Assembly: GCA_946811185.2 (NCBI GenBank)
Contig: OX328105.1
Coordinates: 51,460,845 to 51,524,844 of the forward strand
Direction: 5' to 3'
Length of the DNA: 64,000 bases
Source: Hippopus hippopus
Lineage: Eukaryota > Mollusca > Bivalvia > Cardiida > Cardiidae
Shown here: positions 11,191 to 22,500 of the stretch, one piece after another
Layout: each line of letters starts with the position of its first letter
Numbering within the stretch: position 1 is the stretch's first letter
Position numbers and translations under genes: made by a program
The notes under the pieces: model-generated
The model's input: only the letters and a program-made list of their open reading frames with translations
What the model was told of the DNA's origin: nothing
The model's database searches: none

Positions 11191-11760
11191 AAGGGGAAAT
11201 GCTTGATATTTTGGAATGACAAAGGCCACTCTACTATTTAACCAGACAGGAAAATTTTGAATGTTTGTAGACGGCATACCAAATATGGCTCAAATGATAC
11301 ATTTTTTCATGGAAAAGAGTAGAAACATTGTGGAACAATGCTTTTTCAAAAGTCCTTTTATGACAATCATGAAAACATGGGATTTTCTGGTTGCTTGTAT
11401 ATGATATGAATATCATTTGTATGATGTTTGGGACCTCCACCCAAACCACACAATTTCCATTTAGGCGTAAGAAAGAGCATCTTTCTAGTTTTTTTTAGCT
11501 GATATAAAAACATGAAATTCTAATTCAATTCTTGAAATCAAATGCAAAAAATGTTTTGATTGTTTGTGTGTTCCTTTTTTTTCTTTTTTTTTTTTTCTTC
11601 ATAAGAACGCGTAAAGGTACAGAAATAGAACATTTCAATGAAGTAATAGTTTCGTGATGCTACTTAACAGTTTACAATAATTTTATAATTTCAACAGGTG
11701 TTAGGGATCGGAAAATATAGCCTTTCATTACCGAACCGGCCGGGTATTATACATTATCAA
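11190..11760. other. intergenic stretch
   Basis: It contains a decayed MITE fragment (about 11280-11400) and a T-rich run (11570-11600). Nothing else is recognised. Confidence 0.4.
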
Positions 11761-11769
11761 TTGATGTCA

Positions 11770-12596
11770 CGGTCTACCTAAAAAGCGTCTACAAGTGTCT
11801 ACAAGCGTCTACAAGTGCCTACAAGCGTCTACAACAAAAATTAAACGATTTTTCCCCTTTATTATAAATTTACTACAACAGTTTAGTCCTTTCATAATCA
11901 ATTTGATGTCAAAAATACAAAAATAGCCGATCTAAAAGTATATAGAATGGCCAAACTGTAGACCCTTTAGCATTATGTACAGCACACATGAGCGTCTACA
12001 GGCCTAGAGGCGATAACATGTCTAAATAGAAAATGGAATTGTTTATCCAGTTTATTCAATTACTAAAACCTGTGCTCTGATGGCTTATTTGTAACCTTTT
12101 TGTTGAAAATATTTACAAATGAATTGCAGGGTATTAAAATGAGCACGTTAGAACTTATTGTGAGAAATGCATCCTCTCCTATTTTATGATCATGTACTTT
12201 AAACTCATCCTTGAACAAATTCATTTTTTTTTAATACAGATGCAAGGTAATGACCATTTCTTCAACCATTTAAATCTATCTCATAAGCGTAAGGATACTA
12301 TCTTATCAAATTTCATGACATGAACTGAATCTCACTCTTGAGATGTAGCGTTTTGTTTTCTTACAACATAGTAAATCGTACGCACACGGGCAATGGCTTG
12401 GTAGAGTGAAGAACAAAATAAAATACCCTTAAGATCATCAAAATTTATGGCAGCGGGGATAGAATTCGAATTAAATCAACCATAATCATATTTTTTAGTG
12501 TACATATTGTTTATAAAAATCTGCTAAACACTTGTAGACGCTTGTAGACACTTGTAGACGCTTGTGGAGGCTTGTAGACGCTGTTTAAGGAGACCC
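11770..12596. mobile_element. foldback DNA element B (GTCTACAAGC type)
   Basis: The ends GGTCTACCTAAAAAGCGTCT and the complement of AGCGTCTACAAG...GGGTCTCC are inverted. They are flanked by ATTGATGTCA (11760-11769 and 12597-12606). The arms are arrays of the 10-mer GTCTACAAGC/T (11788-11833 and, inverted, 12530-12582). There is no coding content inside. Confidence 0.8.
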
Positions 12597-12607
12597 ATTG
12601 ATGTCAT

Positions 12608-12615
12608 TGACGTCA
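12608..12615. promoter_or_regulatory. perfect CRE octamer TGACGTCA
   Basis: It is followed by CCGGCGGAA. A possible donor GTAAAG lies at about 12714, so a noncoding first exon could start here, but it is 6.7 kb from the first coding exon. Confidence 0.25.
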
Positions 12616-13195
12616 TGTCCGGCGGAATATTTGCCGACTGGTAACATTTTACTCTACTTTTGGGATGTTTCGAAGAAAAGAAGTTTAGATCTTGGCTTGT
12701 ATGCGGAAAAACGGTAAAGTTAGATTTTTAATTTGTGATTTTCTATGTTACAGTAAGTTTATATTGTACCAAATTTGATTTGATATATTTTTTACAAAGT
12801 TCCCTGAACGGCAGCGTTCGACAAGTTGTGACAGCAACCGGAAAAAGAATGATTGTGTACATAATTACTATGGAGGCTCGAGATTTGTGTAGTTCAAAGA
12901 ATCGGAAATGTGTCACATTTTATTTTGTCTTTTGATTCATCGATATATCCTTCAATTTATAGGAATGCAATCCTCCTTTGTTAATCAGGATAGTTTAATG
13001 TGCAGGATATCCCATAAAATTGTCTAATGGCTGCAGAAGAGGGCTTATAAAACATTCTATTAACATATAACACAGCAGACAATTTTTTGACCTTTCCCAT
13101 AATGTTACAGTCGTATCTTGTCATCTTGCATGTCCGGTAATCTTGCGCACTTTGGTAGATTCCTGGCCCATTCGTTTTTTTTTTTTCGTTTTTGT

Positions 13196-13402
13196 TTAAC
13201 CCTTTTACAAACAATCCCATGTTTTCACAACCCTGGGGAGGACACCTTCTGAAAACATTGTTGGAATAGGAGAAAATGCTGGTAGCTAGCATTTTCTCCA
13301 TTTCCTAGAATGTGTTTACCCAGACAAAGAACTTCAGTTCATTTGTACCACATTGAGATTTGCTCTGAAGAGTCTAAAATTTGTTGTTTGGGAAAGGGTT
13401 AA
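13196..13402 (-). mobile_element. TTAA MITE
   Basis: TTAACCCTTTTACAAACAAT to TTTGGGAAAGGGTTAA, with both TTAA ends kept. Confidence 0.8.
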
Positions 13403-14000
13403 TGTACCTGTTTCTGCAGTATTGCGTAGAATATAGGAATTTGGAATATTAGAGAAAGTAACTTTAGCTAAAACTTATACCTACAAATGTTTAAAAATTG
13501 TCTATGACATCATCCTGAATAACTATTCTTAAACACTGCCGTATGACCCAATATCAATTATCAGATGTAACATTTTGTCTTTCAATCAAACAAGCAATAT
13601 GTATTTCATCACAAAGCAAAATCAATTTAAGACATATTTCCTAATTTTATAAGATATCAAAATCCAGGTTTAACAGTATTGGTAATTTGTAAAATGTAAA
13701 TAACCAACTGACCTTCACGCAAGGAAATTGAAACTGGACTTGACATTTACTGAGCATGATCCATTAGTGCAGTTTAGTCAAAGTAAAGTTCTTTTATCAC
13801 AACTCATCAGCTTAATTTTCTATCAAGTTGTGTATAAAAAAAGGAAATTGAAACATTCTGTATGTATTTTATTTAGAATTTGTAGTCATAGTTTACACTT
13901 AAATTGCTAATCATGTTGCACTAATTTCTTAAATCACATTAAATGTGCATACACATTCAACTGAATTGATAGTGAGAGTTTGTTTACAAGTTGACCAGAC

Positions 14001-15783
14001 GGTATCAGGAGAACTCGTACCCTAGAGAACTTGTACCCTGGAGAACTCGTACCCCAATCCCAAGGGTACGAGTTCTCCAGAGAAGTTGTACCCTGGGTAC
14101 GAGTTCTCTGGAGAACTCGTACCCCATAAATAGATACAATTATAGTTTATCTGCATGTTTTCAAGTTATGTTTTTCATAAGTTACTACACTTTAACAGTT
14201 TTAGTTTCAAACAAAATTTGTATGCCTTTATTGTGATGTAGATTTTATGAAAAATATTTTTTTGTACATGTGTTGGAAAGATATAAATAAATAAGAAGAA
14301 ATGTTTGTGTATTCTCATGCAGTGATTGTTGTATTCGATGTAAAAATCATAAGAAGGAACATGAATGAAGGATAAGTAAATTGTATTCTACTAAAACAAT
14401 CAAGTAAATCGCATTAATTTTTGCTATATCAAATCCTTCGGATAACCTTCACTTGCGTTGAAGTTAGGAATTGATGATTGACGTTGGAATGTATACATGG
14501 GAAAAGTTTAACAATTAATATTTGATTGGATTAGATATTTGTTAAATGGAAGGAGTGGGTAAATGAACATGTAAGTTATCAAATTTTCACACCTAGTTAA
14601 ACAGGCAAATTTCCGAAACAAAGAGAGCGAGAAAGATGTGATTTTCACTAAAGATTAATCAAGTTATTGAACCCTTAACCCTTTTAGCGTCATAAATGAA
14701 AAAAAAAAAAAACGGATGACAAAGAACAAGATCAGTATGCAAAGAATGTGCAGTCTCAGCTTGGGTTTACAAAGTCTACATTCTTAGTCAAACCTTTCTG
14801 ATTTATTTTGAATCCTTTTCTGAGTTTCGGTGAATCGAAATTTCAGCTGCCGATGGCGGAGAGAGAGAGCAGCGTGAAAAATAGAGAAATTGCTCTGTAT
14901 GAGCTCACAATTTTAGACACTTCAAAATTCTAAACATCTGCAAACGACAGATTTTAGTTGTCAAAAAGGGTTGAGCGTTTTTTTCTTTTCCAACAATATT
15001 TTCAAAAGGTATCTCCCACAGGGTAGTAACAACTCGGAACTGTTTGGTGAAGGGTTAAATAATGATCCATAAAGATTAAAATAGCTAAATTTCTTCTTTT
15101 AATGTTACATTAAAAAAAGGTTATCATCATTAACTCCTTTTACCTACAATGTTTTAAGAAGTCTTTTTCCTCGTTAAAACGCGATTGTTTGGTAAAGGGT
15201 TAGAAGACCTAGTAATATACTATACCGGTTTAAGGTGCTGGTAATTATCAAGCGTGTACAATGGTACCTGATCCATACACATAACTTGATTGTACCCGAC
15301 ACGAATTAATTGGCATATTCCATTTACGAACCAACAATATCTAAAAATTTTCTTTTTTTAATCATATATTCGAAACATTCAAGGTATCCATATACCGGTA
15401 ATGTAGGTCTGTATGTACCTCATAATTTCATCTTTCAAAAAAAGTACCTGCCCATTGACCTGACCTTTCTTTCCATATATATCTATCAAACATCCGGTAA
15501 CAAAACTGATATTTTACAACAAATATATCATAAATCATCAATGCTTGATTAATATATATCCTATTCTTTTCACAAGAGGTAACAAGAAAATCATCAAGTC
15601 ACCAAAATCAGAATGTCTGATTTATCTAAAAAAAAAAAAACAAACCAATCTATCCCCAAAAATATTTGTGTGGTACAAGAATTCGTACTCGGGGTACAAG
15701 TTCTCCAGAGAACTCGTACCCTTCAGATAAGGGTACGAATTCACCAGAGTACGAGTTCTCCAGGATACGAGTTCTCCAGCAAC
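14001..15783. mobile_element. foldback DNA element C (GGAGAACTCGTACCC type)
   Basis: The 1783-bp element is flanked by the 9-bp repeat TGACCAGAC (13992-14000 and 15784-15792). The arms hold direct and inverted copies of CTGGAGAACTCGTACCC (14008-14125 and 15665-15780). Its interior (14680-15200) carries decayed MITE pieces. The motif is a diverged form of element A's. Confidence 0.85.
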
Positions 15784-15792
15784 TGACCAGAC

Positions 15793-17270
15793 AAGTTTGC
15801 GTTAGAAAAAAGTAAATTGCAGTAAGATGGATGAAAACTTTGTACTAAACTGGATGTCAGCGTGGAGTTAAATAATTTATTAGTTGTCCATTTTCATGGC
15901 TTAAAAGCAGATTTGAAGGCACATACAACCAGCTGAAAGATGATTGGTAAGATTTTGAAATTTCAAGAGGCAATAAAAGAAGGGCTGATGGGAAGGGAAC
16001 AGGAAAAAGATACAAACATGGGAGCAACCTTTCAGTTAAGATACTGTTGGGCAGTTTTTTGCAAATTTTTGCGTCAATGTCAGTTGCAGGGGTTTTATAA
16101 ATCAATACTATAAGTATAGGGTTATAAACTAAACACAACTACACAATTATATGTTATAACAAAGAGGCCTTTTGAAAACAATGTGAAAAAAGAAGAATTA
16201 AAAGCTGATTTTCTCCTTTTCCCCAATGTTTTCTACCCTTTTGAAGGCAAATTCCATCATTTGAGCTAGGTTTAATCATTAACTGCAAAAGTTTTTATTA
16301 TTGACAAGTTTGAAATCTTGTTGTTGGATATAGAATCTATCATTGACAACCTGTCATGCACAATCTAGCTAGGACATAGAGTATGACTCATCAGCACATG
16401 TAGCACATGTTACTTTACCCTGAAATGCTGAGTAGAACAGATGCTGATATGTTTATATGGTATTTTTACAATACCAAACTGGTTGAGTTTGGTTTATTTT
16501 ACCAAACTTGCCCTTGTGATCAATTTATATGGCCCATATTTACGGTTTCACACAAGCAAATAATCTCTTTGTAGCATTGCAACAAAAATTGCTCAGATTT
16601 AGTTCAGTCGAAACTTGCATGCTGCTGAGGGATAGTGTTGTGTAAAATTCTTTACCAAACAATCACAATTGTTTTTGTAACCTTAAGGAAGACAGATTTT
16701 GAAACATTGTAATAAAAGGTAACCAGCATTTTCTCCATTTCCCATAATGTTTTCTACCCTGTCAGAGGACCTCTGTTCTTTTGTACCTGTATCTGGCATC
16801 CCCAGATGCTTTCAACTTTGAAGAGTCTAAAAACTTGTCTTTTATGAAAGGGTTAAAATAAAGGGCTCTGTTGGATGCACTGTTGAAAAAGTCAGGGGTC
16901 TGAGTCTTGATTTCAGTGGTCCGCCAATATTGTATTATATGTTGGAATTTAACAAATCAAAGAAATCTTATCTACTCCCTCTTAAACTATTGTCATTTAC
17001 AGGCAGGTGATTTACTTAACTTTGAATAAGTATTGTTGAAAAGCTTTTATTCATAAAGATTCCTGATTAGAATTTACAAATTATGAAATAGAAAACATAA
17101 GTAAAGGAATTGAATAAGTTTAGATTGTCTCATTGTAAAGAAATTTTAGTCATCCAGTCCACCAGCAAGGGAGCGATAAAATTAGATTTGTGTTAACATT
17201 CAACACTGAAATCTTTACAAGATGATAAAATATTATACTCATCCATATTGAAAACATTTTCAGACAACAC
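15793..17270. other. intergenic, decayed MITE copies
   Basis: Minus-orientation copies at about 16160-16330 and 16656-16857. The remainder shows nothing recognisable. Confidence 0.5.
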
Positions 17271-17274
17271 ATCA

Positions 17275-17483
17275 AGCCTTTACCACACAATTCCAAGGTT
17301 TAACATCCCTGAGAAATACAACTTCTGAAAACATTGTGGGGAAAGGGGAAAATGCTGGTAACCAGCAATGTTTTCTAACTTTCCATAGACAAATGTAATT
17401 ATTAGTAACACATTTTATTTGTTGTCTACAAAGGCTTTCAATTTGAGCAAGTTTAAAATTTTCTCATCTGGTAAAGAGCTGAG
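17275..17483 (-). mobile_element. TTAA MITE
   Basis: CCTTTACCACACAATTCC on the left and CATCTGGTAAAGAGCTGA on the right; the core is shortened. Confidence 0.65.
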
Positions 17484-17639
17484 TGTGGCTTATATAATGA
17501 GATTTCTCATTAATAGGGTTAGCCAGATCCCTTTCCCACAGTGTTGTCAAAAGCCTCTTTATTTAAGATTATTACATATGGCGAATAGATTGTTAGGACC
17601 AAAGTTTTGCAGTTTCAAGGGTGTTTTTGCTAGGATTTT

Positions 17640-18240
17640 CATGAAATAGCAGACAGTGTAGATCTATCCAAGATCCAGATTTCATGTTCTGTGCTGTCTG
17701 ATTTTGATCTAAATCATCCGCTAAAAGCAGTCTGATCTTGATCTATATTATATTCTCGGTAAAAAGACTAAAGATGTGGTTATTATTTTATGAGTTAGCT
17801 GTCAGTTTCATTTTAGCGATATAGTCAGAGAGTTATACATTTATGCTGATACATGAAATAAGCATGTTTTGTAGATTAAGTGTTGTTCCAGTTTTTGTCC
17901 ATTTGTCCTAATTTGATTGTAAAACTGCTTTAGGTTCAAATTTTTCTTGGCAGGATTTCAGTTATTTATGTAAGGTTATACTTATCTGAATGGATTTTCT
18001 CCTGGGCATATACCTAACTCTTAGCTCTTTAGTGTGCCAAATAAATCCAACAATCACTTTCAGTCAAGAAATTAGACCCAAAATATTTTCACTTTCAAGG
18101 TAACTGTTTTCCAGATTGTCTCAGATTGTCTTAACAAAGCTGACAGTTTAGATCATGGATTAGACTACATATTTTGTGCAGTCTGATCTTAATCCACAAT
18201 GGCTGCTGAGGCATCTTTAGTTGTGAAATACCCTTTTAAG
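17640..18240. repeat. decayed 'GATCAAGATCAGACTGCAC' palindromes
   Basis: Two degenerate copies lie at about 17655-17745 and 18120-18205 in the DNAAF8 upstream region. No gene is seen. Confidence 0.4.
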
Positions 18241-18241
18241 G

Positions 18242-19303
18242 TTACTGGTAACTCTTTACCAAACAACCCCACAATTTTTACGACGCTCAGGAGGCAGCTT
18301 TTGAAAACACTGGGAAACGAAGAAAAATTCTGGTAGCCACAATGTGTTTTAAGTACCCCTTTCCATCAATTAAGCTACTATTTCAATGTCTTCTGCAAAA
18401 TTAATACTTCCAAGAACAGTTCCCAAATTTTGTTCTGGTGAAAAAAAATCCTTTTCCAAACTACAAAATTTTGGACTTGTCTAAATTGAAAACATTTGCA
18501 GGTGACAAATAAATCATATGAAGGTCAAAAGGGAAAAATTGTCTGAGAAACAGCAGCAAACATTGTGGGGAATGGAGAGAATCCTTGCTAGCAGCATTTT
18601 CTCCTTTTCCCACAGTGTCTTCAAGAGCCTTCTTCCACAGGGTCGTTACAACTCGGGATTGCCTGGCAAAGGATTAAACTACTCCCTTCTGGACTGAAAT
18701 TGCTGCAGACAGCATTAAAACAATCCTTGTAAAATACAATAATCAGTGTGAGTAAAATGTAGTTCATGAATGCATATTTAGATACTGTGACAGACGGAGA
18801 AATTAATAATTATATAAGTTTTCTGCTTTTCAGTTTTGCCACTATGTTTTCAGAGACACAAAAAATCAGTTGCAGGAGCTAGGTATAGAAATGTATAACT
18901 CCTTAATATGTAAGACATTTTTTGTACTGCTCCAAGTTAAAAAGATCTACAAAGGGTAAACTACCATTGGCTCACTGAAAGGGTATAAAACAATGTGGGA
19001 AAAGGATAAATTAGTCATTAAAGTGTCTACTGTTACCACTATGTTTTATGAAAGACAAAAAGTCATTTTCAGGAGGCAAAAATTTTTTAACTCTTTACCA
19101 GATGACAAAATTTTAGAACGGCCAAAGTGGAAAATGTTTACATAGGGCAAACTACTTTCTGCTCAAATGATGAGAATTGTCTTTCAAAGGACAGAAAACA
19201 TTTTGAGAAAAGGAGAAAATGCAATTTACCCTTTTCCCACAATGTTTTCAAAAGTCTTCTTCCTCAGCGTTGTGAAAACATGGGATTGTTTGGTAAAAGG
19301 TTG
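18242..19303. mobile_element. cluster of TTAA MITEs upstream of the first coding exon
   Basis: Copies at about 18242-18450 (minus), 18455-18677 (plus), a fragment at 18900-19080, and 19090-19303 (plus, TTTAACTCTTTACCAGATGAC to TTTGGTAAAAGGTTGA). Confidence 0.65.
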
Positions 19304-19372
19304 ACCAATGTTTGTCAGATATGTTTCATTCATACAACTTAGTATACTTGCAATATTTTCTTTCCCTTACAG

Positions 19373-19548
19373 AATGTGACATGGATGATTTTCATGACAT
19401 TGAAGATCTACCTTCACTAGATTTGTCTGTAGATAGTCAGGGAGGGATGAACCAGCACTCATTACCTTCCAGCTTGAAGCCAAAGTTAGACCTCATCTTC
19501 TCCGAGGTAGAGAAAAAACTGCCAGATATAGATTTTGAACTATCTGAT
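19373..19548 (+). CDS. DNAAF8: DNAAF8-like exon 1 (start codon; coding 19381-19548)
   Basis: Acceptor CCTTACAG precedes 8 untranslated bases and the ATG at 19381, so at least one noncoding 5' exon lies upstream. It encodes 56 acidic residues starting MDDFHDIEDLPSLDLS and ends in phase 0 at GTAAGT. Confidence 0.75.
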
Positions 19549-22500
19549 GTAAGTACATGTAAGCTACATTTGGTAGCTGAGAAAGTGAAACAGACATTTT
19601 CATAAAATTGTGTCACACGACTTTATGTGGACACAACTACTCCTATCAGACTTCTCTGTATTGAATGCATCTTCAGACAAAAAAGTTTTAACTTGGTTTT
19701 AATGATAAAAGTTGTCATGTAAAGGGTAGAAATCACTGAAGGAAAAGAAGAAAATGATAGCTACCAGCATTTCCTCTTTTTTCCGTCAGTGATTTCTACC
19801 ATACACTTGTTTTAACACAACAAACCCTTGCCCTTAAAGACTTCTCCATATTGAAATCATCATCAGACAAACAATGATAAAAAGTATCTTTGAAAGGGCA
19901 GAAATTGCTGAGGGAAAAGGAGAAAATAATGGCTGCCAGCTTTTTATCATTTTCCCACAATGTTTTCTAAGCCTTTAACCACGGTGTGTACAGCTTTATT
20001 GTTCAGTTTATTGAAAACATTAGTATTTTGGCAAAAAATGAACAAATTATTTTCATTTATATATCTAGGTGGACTCAGAGACAGAAGAACCCATTATATT
20101 TCACCGGAATTTGAAATCAGTGGTGATTGAAGAAGATAAAGATTTAGATACAAGTCTGAGTGGTGAAAGTCTTCTTGATCTCTCCTTTACACAGACTGAG
20201 AAGAAGAGTTTCTCAGGTGAGCGTGAACCCTTAAAGCACCTTTGAATACTTAAGTTGCCTTTGGGGCCATTGTAGATCAAGATCAGACTGCACAAAATGT
20301 GCAGTCTGATCTTGATCTACAATGTCCACTTTACTGAGACATTCTGGGCAAGGGCAACTTTGAAATTGCTCTTATTAGGGTCTTATTTCTACACTGAAAG
20401 TGCCTTGTTGAGTTTATTTGATGTGCTAAGGTTCCTAGGCTAAACGAAATTCTTTCCAGGATTCATTCCTCTTGCTGCTGATCATTGTTTCCACAACTGG
20501 TATGTGGAAAAGTAGCCAATGGGTTTGGAACACTATTGTTCAAAGAACTAGTAAAAGAAACCCAGGAAGTATGGATAGGTGCATTGGCCAATGTGATGTA
20601 ACTGAAATAATGTTGGAAACGGCACCAAACACCTTAAACAAATTGCTGTAACACATTTCTTGAACCTAACCAAAATCTTGATACTTTCCTTGCAGATAAG
20701 AATAATGAGGAGATTGAACCTACATCTATTCCTCTGTATGATAATGACCTAGCCTATGAAATACAAATAGGTAGTACAACAGGCAACACTGGAGTCAGCT
20801 CCTGGTCTGATATTCCTACAGAGAGCAAGACCAATAACTCTCACAACATATTTGAAGATATCGAAAATGAAAATGATTTACCAAGTGTTGTGTCATGGGC
20901 AGACATACCCAAAGACAACAAAAGTAAGAAGGATTCCAAGACACAGGCAGATAAAAAAGGAGGCTCTTTCTTGTCATTGAACAGTCTGGATGACAGAGGG
21001 ATTAAGAAACAGCTAGATAGAGAGAAGACGAGGAACAAGGAGAAAGAACTAGCCACCAACATACTCTCTCCAAGAGGTCCTGTATTGTCCACACAAGCCC
21101 TCGACAATGTCGATCTAGGTACAGTATTTTGAACTACTTACTTAGTAAAGTTTCTTACTTGAGGTTCCATTTCTTTGTTGACTGTCACTGACCAGTATTT
21201 GCGTGTGTCCGTCCGTCCGTCTGTCCATCCGTCCATTAACTTTTAGTTCAAACATCTCCTTCTCTGAAACTACTCATCCAGTTTTGATGAAACTTTACAG
21301 AAATGATCCTGCCATGGTCCTCTTCAGAATTTCTTGAAAGAATTTGATTCCTTCAAAAACTGTGGTTGCCATGGCAACAAAACTGAAAAATATTGGAAAT
21401 CTTTGAAAATCTTCTTGTCTGAAACCGTAAGGCCTAGGGCTACCAAATTAAACATGTAGCTTTATCTAGTAGACCTTTATTAAGTCTCTTCAAATTATAG
21501 CCCTGGGGTCAAAATTGGCCCTGCCCCGGGGGTCACAAGTTTTACATGGGCTTATATAGAGAAAACTTTAGAAACCTTCCTGTACCTAGCCATTTGGCCT
21601 AGGGCTACCAAATTTTGCATGCAGCTTTGTCTAGTAGACGTCTACCGAGAGTGCCTGAATTATAGCCCTGAGGTTAAATTTGACCCCGACCCGGGGGTCA
21701 CAAGTTTTACATGGACTTATATAGAGGAAACTTTAGAAATCGCCCTGTACTTAGCCATAAAGCCTAGGGATGCCAAATTTTGCATGTAGCTTTATCTAGT
21801 GGGCTTCTATCAAGATTGCCCAAATTATAGCCCTAGGGTCAATTTGATCCCATCCGGGGGGTCACAAGTTCTACACGGGCTTGTATAAGGAAAACTTTAA
21901 AAATCATCTCGTACTGAGCCATAAGGCCTAGGGCTACCAAATTTTGCCTGTAGTTTTATCTAGTTAGCCTCTACCAAGAGGGCCCAAATTATAGCCCTGG
22001 GGTCAACTTTGCCCCAACCCCAGTGGTCTCCAGTTTTATATGGGCTTTTACATGTATGTATAGTGAAAACTTTCAAAAATCTTCTTGTTACTATTCATAA
22101 GAACTAGGGCTACCAAATTTAGCCCTGTCTCAGGGGTCTCATGTTTTACAGGGCCTCTTATTGAGGAAATTTTAAAATTTTCTTGTTTATAACCACACAT
22201 TCTGGACCTTTATTATTTGGTATGGGGCTTTATCTTGTGGACCTCTACCAGGATTCAAGTAATTATAGCTCTGTGGTCAAAAATGGCTTTGCCCTGGGGT
22301 CATAACTTTCTCGCAGGATTTTATGGAGAAAATTTTGTATGTGTACTAGTTCAAAACCAATTGGATAAGTATTGTAATGTTTGGCGTGCAGGGTTTTTAG
22401 TTATTAGCCACTGGAGTGATACAGGGCCATCATGGTCCTCTTTGTTTCATGGTAGTGTCCATTGGCAAGATGCTGTCCTAGTGCTGGTTATACCATGGAC

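Noticed and set aside
12735..12935. 66-aa plus-strand frame after the CRE site
   Set aside because: No motif, no splice context and no copy elsewhere; not supported as coding.
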